Source of the DNA: Labia minor
Lineage: Eukaryota > Arthropoda > Insecta > Dermaptera > Spongiphoridae
DNA length: 64,000 nucleotides
Direction of reading: 5' to 3'
Assembly (NCBI GenBank): GCA_963082975.1
Contig: OY720346.1
Span: 25,786,720-25,850,719 of the forward strand
The position numbers and the translations under genes are program-made. This document shows positions 59,056-64,000 of this stretch, piece after piece; within the stretch, counting starts at the first letter, position 1, and every line of letters starts with the position of its first letter. Below the pieces are notes generated by a model. It was not told the DNA's origin, did not search any database, and worked only from the letters and a program-made list of their open reading frames with translations.

Positions 59056-60927
59056 CTCCCCCTCTGGCCCAGGTGATACGCCCTCGTACCTGGCGCCAGG
59101 ACTAGAAAAGATTTTTTCTTTCTTCCGGGTTCTCAATAAACCAGTGGGTTTATCCACGAGGACAACCGGAGAGGCATATGGGGATTCACACTCCTCTATG
59201 ATGCTGTCTTGAAGGAGAGAGGAAATCTCTTTCTTCAATATGTCCCGTTTGTGCGGGGACAAACGATAAGGGTTGGATGTAACTGGGTCATCACTAATTA
59301 TTTTAATTTTAAGTTCTCCACACGGGGTGGGTTCCCCCCCTGGTGTGAAGACATCGTCAAATTCTTGGAGCATCGATGCCAATTTACTATGGGCATCGGG
59401 TGTCAAAGTAGATTGATTATTGTGTACATTCAATAATGTATTATTATTTATAGATAGTTTATCTTTATCATCAGGAGTTTTTGACTTGAGTAACTCCTTA
59501 TTATTATTTTTATTGGAAAAAGTATAGACCTCAGTGTCGTTGTCACTGAAGTGCCACGTTCCTTTATGGGTATCGATGATGATTTTGAACACTTTCAGAC
59601 AATCGATACCAAGGAGGTTATCTTTAATTTGTCCTTTTACTAAGAAGTGAAAAGGTATCTCGAATGTCTTATTTTTAATTTTTACCTCAACAGGAAGGGT
59701 TAGACATTCATAGTCACGGGTAATCCCATCAGCGAGAGTGACTTTAATCCATTCGGATTTAAAAATTAACTTTTTGTTTCTCATTAAATTATCCAATAAT
59801 TCATTACTACCTATTGTGTGCGAAGCACCGGTGTCAATACAACTATTCATTTGGATGGTGTTGATGACAGTAGGTATATATGGCGAGGTATCATGATCAC
59901 CATGTTTAAAGTTATTTAAGTGAATAAGTTTTAAATTGGTTTCAGTTGGGTTAGGCTTAGGATTGCACTTTAAACACTTAGGTTTAGTAACTCCCAACTG
60001 TCCACATCCATAACATTTTAATTCCTTAGGAGGACTATGGTTGATCGGTACAAAAGATTTCTCCTTATGAAGAGAATGAGTAGGTCCGGTAGTTTTCCTA
60101 CCTGCGGGGTCTCTAATTGGTTTCTCCCCTGGGACATTCCTAAGACTGTCATAATTATCTAATTTATTAGATAGCTCGTAGGGATCATTAAGAAATTCCC
60201 AACTGTCTATAAAATGGTTGCGACACTCAACTGAGACTTGTTTTTTAAGCTGACAAGCAATTAGTGCCTCTTTTAATTTTTCAAAAGAGTCGATTTCCAA
60301 TTCGAGAAGCCATGTGTCGAGATGGTTGTCTAATGAATAGCAATAATCCTTCCAAGATAAAGGGTTAGGTTTAACAGAGTTAAAAAATAGTCGACGCATT
60401 GACTGCGGGGTAATTTTAAAGCGTTGTTTCAATATGGTTTTAATAATATCGAAAGTAATTTCGTTATCCGATTCAGCTTCTTTATAAATCAAAGAAGTGA
60501 TTTCTAAAGGTAAAGTCGACAACAGGATATTTACCCATTGGTTGTCAGGTACCTTTAAAATATTCATTTGTTTTGTGAAAGTCATTAGATAACTATTAAT
60601 ATCATCAGATTGTGGATTAAACGGTATAATCCTGTTAATCATATCCACATGAGGGGTGGTTAATAAAGGAGGAGCTTGAGGGTTGGTAATTTTTAATTTT
60701 TCCAATTCGTGAGCTCTAGCCTCAGACTCTTTCTTGAGCCTCTTTTCTTCAAGTCTAGCTTCTCTAATATTTCGAAGTATGGAAATGGTGGTAGCTGCAT
60801 CATAACTAGGATGAGTTTTAAATGCATTAATAATAGTAATTAATTTACTTTTGGGATCCACTGGGATCTCCATTTCCTCTGCCGCGATCAACAGATCGGT
60901 TTTAGTAAAATCCGCAATAGTTTCCAT
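58987..60927 (-). CDS. gag-protease block of the LTR element (fossil)
   Basis: From the N-terminus: a gag region with a charged coiled-coil-like stretch around residues 55-80 and a capsid-like part to about 260. A zinc knuckle follows (CYGCGQ...KCLKC, about 305-321). An aspartic protease has its active site at DTGAS near residue 365. The first part of a Ty3/gypsy reverse transcriptase N-terminus follows (PYRLSPHKRD then IIEECESPYASPVVLV). Such proteins build the intracellular particle and process it. The clade cannot be fixed by eye. The element is incomplete as a whole. Confidence 0.88.
   Translation of the reverse strand: METIADFTKTDLLIAAEEMEIPVDPKSKLITIINAFKTHPSYDAATTISILRNIREARLEEKRLKKESEARAHELEKLKITNPQAPPLLTTPHVDMINRIIPFNPQSDDINSYLMTFTKQMNILKVPDNQWVNILLSTLPLEITSLIYKEAESDNEITFDIIKTILKQRFKITPQSMRRLFFNSVKPNPLSWKDYCYSLDNHLDTWLLELEIDSFEKLKEALIACQLKKQVSVECRNHFIDSWEFLNDPYELSNKLDNYDSLRNVPGEKPIRDPAGRKTTGPTHSLHKEKSFVPINHSPPKELKCYGCGQLGVTKPKCLKCNPKPNPTETNLKLIHLNNFKHGDHDTSPYIPTVINTIQMNSCIDTGASHTIGSNELLDNLMRNKKLIFKSEWIKVTLADGITRDYECLTLPVEVKIKNKTFEIPFHFLVKGQIKDNLLGIDCLKVFKIIIDTHKGTWHFSDNDTEVYTFSNKNNNKELLKSKTPDDKDKLSINNNTLLNVHNNQSTLTPDAHSKLASMLQEFDDVFTPGGEPTPCGELKIKIISDDPVTSNPYRLSPHKRDILKKEISSLLQDSIIEECESPYASPVVLVDKPTGLLRTRKKEKIFSSPGARYEGVSPGPEGECNGLPLFKPPWHGNFPFTTSVG
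59056..59065 (-). other. Polypurine tract
   Basis: On the minus strand AGAGGGGGAG directly precedes the 3' LTR, the position of the plus-strand primer in LTR elements. Confidence 0.8.
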
Positions 60928-62345
60928 TCTGTAAGGAAGGGTTTGTCTTAAGTTGTAAGACGATAGGTATTATAGGAACAATAATGTATATAAATGTTAG
61001 CTATATCCTAGAAAACTTGGCTTAAATCTAACACAGTTTCACAGTCTTAAATCTATGAAAGGAAAGAGTTGTAATTTGATAATGATCAAATAGAGATATT
61101 ATGAATTTATATATAACTTATAGAATAATGTAATGACACTATCTTAAATATAAATATTTACTTAAGTGTAAATCTATTAGTGATTCTAATGATCACAGTT
61201 TTAATTAGAAATATGATTATTTAATCAAAGAATTAAACTTAATACTAATTTGAATAGTTATAGATTGCTTAGAATCTAATTGGTATTCACAAAGAGTTAG
61301 AATAATAGTATATTATGTTATTAAATATTGTACAATAACAACTTATTATCAATTCAATTGTAGAATTAATTATTAAATCACCAAAATTTTGTTATCATTA
61401 ACTGATAATAAAATATAATTAATAGTCTTAACACTAGTTTACATAAGTACTTAAATAAAGGATTAAAGTTAACTCTAACTTATTAAAGAATGTAATGAAG
61501 TCAATATTTAATTGTAATAAAGCTTGACTTATAATTTAAAAATCAAGGATTTAATATTGCTATCATTGATTGATAACAAAAATTATGATTAATAGTATTG
61601 ACACTAATATAATCATTGGTTAATCAAGGATTAACTTTAATAATAATTCGATTACTTAACGTAATACGTTTAATAGTAAATTGTTAATAAAGCTTGATTT
61701 ATAATTTAAAAATCAAAGATTTAATATTGTTACCTAGATTGATAACAAAAATTATGATTAATAGTATTGACACTAATATAATCATTGGTTAATCAAAGGA
61801 TTAACTTTAATAATAATAATTATAAAAATAATTTTTATTCAAAAGATTTATAAAGTTTATCATTAATTGATAAATAAAATATAACTAATATATTCAGCAA
61901 CAATTCTAATAATTAGATCAATTAGCCTAATTGATATTAAATATGAATGATAATAATAGTTTATTATTTCATTCAAATTATGTTGTGTTTGAATGTATAT
62001 GAATAGGTTTTAATAGAAAATAGAAAAAAAAAATTTTAATCAACGGATTAAATTAATATCATTAAATGATATTTAAACAATGTCAAATTGTACTTAAGTG
62101 TATGTGTATAAAGGTGTCCCATCAAATCTGTAATCAGATTTTCCAAACAGCTGACCGGAGACGTAACAACCTCGAACCAAGGTAGGGGAAAATTTCTCCA
62201 CTCGACGGAGCGTTGGGAGGGAAGAAATTTCACTTTCACTGTGGTTGGTATAAGGGGTTGGATTTTCACTCGACACTTTCACTGGGGTTACACAAATTGT
62301 TAATAATACATAACACTTTCACAATTTTTCTTCTCTCAGGGTGCT
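60928..62345 (-). other. Untranslated leader of the LTR element
   Basis: About 1.4 kb of AT-rich sequence lies between the 5' LTR and the gag start. It includes a direct repeat with a period of 170 (units near 61516 and 61686, sharing AATAAAGCTTGA). No coding sequence is apparent. Confidence 0.7.
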
Positions 62346-62355
62346 TTGCTTATCG

Positions 62356-62375
62356 GCCCCACGTTGGGCGCCAAT
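62356..62375 (-). other. Primer-binding site
   Basis: On the minus strand TTGGCGCCCAACGTGGGG follows the 5' LTR almost at once. TGGCGCC is the usual start of a tRNA-complementary primer site. The tRNA species was not determined. Confidence 0.8.
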
Positions 62376-63242
62376 TGTAGTGGGGGTTACGTTGGGTGCC
62401 AGCGATGGAGGGGAGGTGACGGCAGTCCAGCGATCCACACTTACAAGGAGAGGGACAGAGGGGTGAGGGGAGGGGCTTTCAGGCTTACCACCGCCTCGGG
62501 ACAGGGGAACTTGTAGGGAGAGGTTTTAGGTCTCCTTTACAATGGAAGGTGAGAGTGATGAAAGGGTTGAGCGCCAACGAGTTTTGCTAAACTCGTAAAA
62601 GGAAAGATAGAGAAGGGGAATAGGTGAAAAAGAATAAGGAGGGAAAAATTAGGTTTACTAGAATATCTAGGAGAAAGGGTAAGAAAAAGAAGTCTTCTAT
62701 ATACATATATTTTATATTTACAATATTATATACATAGAGGTTGATTGAGGTACAATCATAGAGATTGGCGTATTAATCTTAGATTAGATATAATTGCAGG
62801 GAGAAGGGAAATTATCAAGGTTTCACCCGAAGATAATTTCTAGGAAAAGGAAAATGAAAAGAACTGTGGGAGAATAGAATGAAGAACTAGCGGATTTTCG
62901 TTCAATCAAACTACCTCGGCAATAGGGAATAGTTTAATCCCTATTGTACAGGTGAAGGCGAAGAGAGTGAGAAATTTAGAAAGCGTTTGAAAATGGCGAG
63001 GGAGGCGGTCGGCTCGACACGTCTTTCCTCTTTCAAAGCTTCTAGACAACTGTTTTCTTGACACCAGTATTTACACTTGCTCTCTGTTTTAATGCCTCTC
63101 ATTGGCCAAATAATGGTGGTGTCATCCCTTATTTGAGCCAATGACTTGACTTGTCACATTTTCCGTTATATTGCTATCCAACGGATGTCGTGAATGGAAA
63201 GTTTCCATGCCACGGTGGCTTAAACAAAGGGAGGCCGTTACA
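62376..63242 (-). repeat. 5' LTR (element orientation)
   Basis: 867 bp, a counterpart of 58189-59055 with no difference noticed on reading. Confidence 0.93.
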
Positions 63243-63404
63243 ATGTAAAATAATTTTTAATATTACAGAAATAAGATAATATTTTTAAAAATCTATACAC
63301 TTTTTTAATCCTATTAATATTATTTATTTATTTATATATTATTTTTTTATTTCCTGTATATAATATAAATATATCTAATCTTAATTATTTTTTTCTTTAT
63401 CGAG

Positions 63405-63489
63405 GCGAGAGTGATGGACATCAATTCAAGTCTACGAGCTGTTCTTCGAGTTTAATCTGCGAGAAATATCAACCCTTATTAACTCCGAG
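63405..63489 (+). CDS. Possible exon of a third C-type-lectin-like gene
   Basis: After a pyrimidine-rich stretch ending TTTATCGAG, an 85-base block is open and reads ESDGHQFKSTSCSSSLICEK then YQPLLTP, ending at CCGAG before GTCAGT. The spacing C-x5-ICEK is that of the last conserved cysteine pair region of C-type lectin domains. The inferred upstream intron phase (1) equals that before the last exon of both lectin genes at 42.5-46.8 kb. No partner exons were recognised, and the LTR element ends only about 160 bp upstream, so it may have inserted into an intron. Confidence 0.4.
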
Positions 63490-64000
63490 GTCAGTATTTA
63501 TTATTAATTTTATTTTTAATTCAATTTAAATTTATTGATTATAAATTAATAAGCTATTTTTCTTCTTCTATTTCATGTTTCAATCTTCGTTCCTGCTACT
63601 GTATGTTGATTTGAATTCTTGATTATCTTCTCCATCCTTCATGACGATGAAATGATTGAAATACAGCTCTCCAAATGTAAGTAATAATCGTTATTTATTT
63701 AGCATAGCGCACTTTAAAATAGAAAATGTAAATATAATATTTAAAGTAAAGTTTAATAGAATATAGAAAGTAGAATTAAATTACAATGATTTTTTGCTTT
63801 TGATAAGATTCATTAGGAGATTATATGACAGAATTTAGTGAGATTAGGGAATTTTAGAGTAAATCTTTCAAGAAGAAGCATTGATAAAGGAGGCAGAAGA
63901 GACAAATGTATTTTTAGAATTAGTAGGTTTTGATGCTTTATACTGGGAGGGTGGCTGTTTTTTGATATATATATATATATATATATATAGTTGTTAGGAA
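63490..64000. other. AT-rich DNA to the window end
   Basis: It contains an (AT)n tract at 63966-63989. ATACAG at 63663-63668 followed ten bases later by GTAAGT might be splice sites of the putative lectin-like gene. No further exon is clear. Confidence 0.3.

Larger units (their letters stand above)
58189..63242 (-). mobile_element. Ty3/gypsy-type LTR retrotransposon, incomplete
   Basis: Two 867-bp direct repeats begin TGTAGTGG and end GTTACA (TG...CA form). They bound the element, and ATGT is duplicated on both sides (58185-58188 and 63243-63246). On the minus strand there is a primer site next to the 5' LTR, a purine tract next to the 3' LTR, and one gag-protease block that reaches the beginning of reverse transcriptase. 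Most of pol and any env are not present, so it looks non-autonomous. The LTRs appear the same on reading, so the insertion is probably recent. Confidence 0.93.

Noticed and set aside
1-64000. CRISPR arrays, operons, intact rRNA or tRNA genes, origins
   Set aside because: None seen. The GTCC/GGAC tracts of family A look like short regular repeats but lack spacers and are microsatellite-like.

Overview
The window is a gene-poor, very AT-rich stretch of animal nuclear DNA, about three quarters A+T by eye. Spliced genes with GT-AG introns, many DNA transposons (hAT, mariner, piggyBac-like), a tRNA-derived SINE and a Ty3/gypsy-type LTR element rule out a prokaryote. The secreted C-type-lectin-like genes and the repeat mix suggest an invertebrate, most likely an arthropod. 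The gag N-terminus of the LTR element recalls copies I associate with chelicerates, but that is a weak impression and I cannot name the species.

Layout. 1-13 kb: AT-rich DNA with two copies of a dispersed repeat called family A here, a short 28S rRNA-derived fragment, several hAT-type MITEs, and a decayed mariner with a hAT MITE inserted 13 bp inside its end. 14-16 kb: a decayed hAT element of the ZNF862/KIAA1586 type. 17-25 kb: MITEs, family A and B repeats, a GC-richer island and a strong hairpin. 25.3-31.9 kb: a nest in which a hAT element holds a family A copy and a 113-bp piggyBac-like MITE, which in turn holds a 4.2-kb hAT with an open 589-residue transposase and an antisense chain of exon-like blocks. 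32-41 kb: small TIR elements, an unusual 963-bp element full of one 10-bp motif, a mariner relic, a SINE and non-coding GC-richer islands.

42.5-46.8 kb holds the clearest host genes: two divergently transcribed three-exon genes for small secreted C-type-lectin-like proteins, with the same intron phases (0 and 1). A possible exon of a third such gene lies at 63.4 kb, just past the LTR element. 47-58 kb is mostly AT-rich DNA with repeat fragments. 58.2-63.2 kb is the LTR element, with two 867-bp LTRs that look the same, a TGGCGCC-type primer site and a 4-bp target duplication.

No CRISPR array, operon or intact rRNA/tRNA gene was seen. Most other open frames are chance frames in AT-rich or repeated DNA. 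The main interest is in the nested transposons, the exon chain inside the inner hAT, the motif-rich TA-flanked element, the module shared by families A and B, and the lectin cluster.
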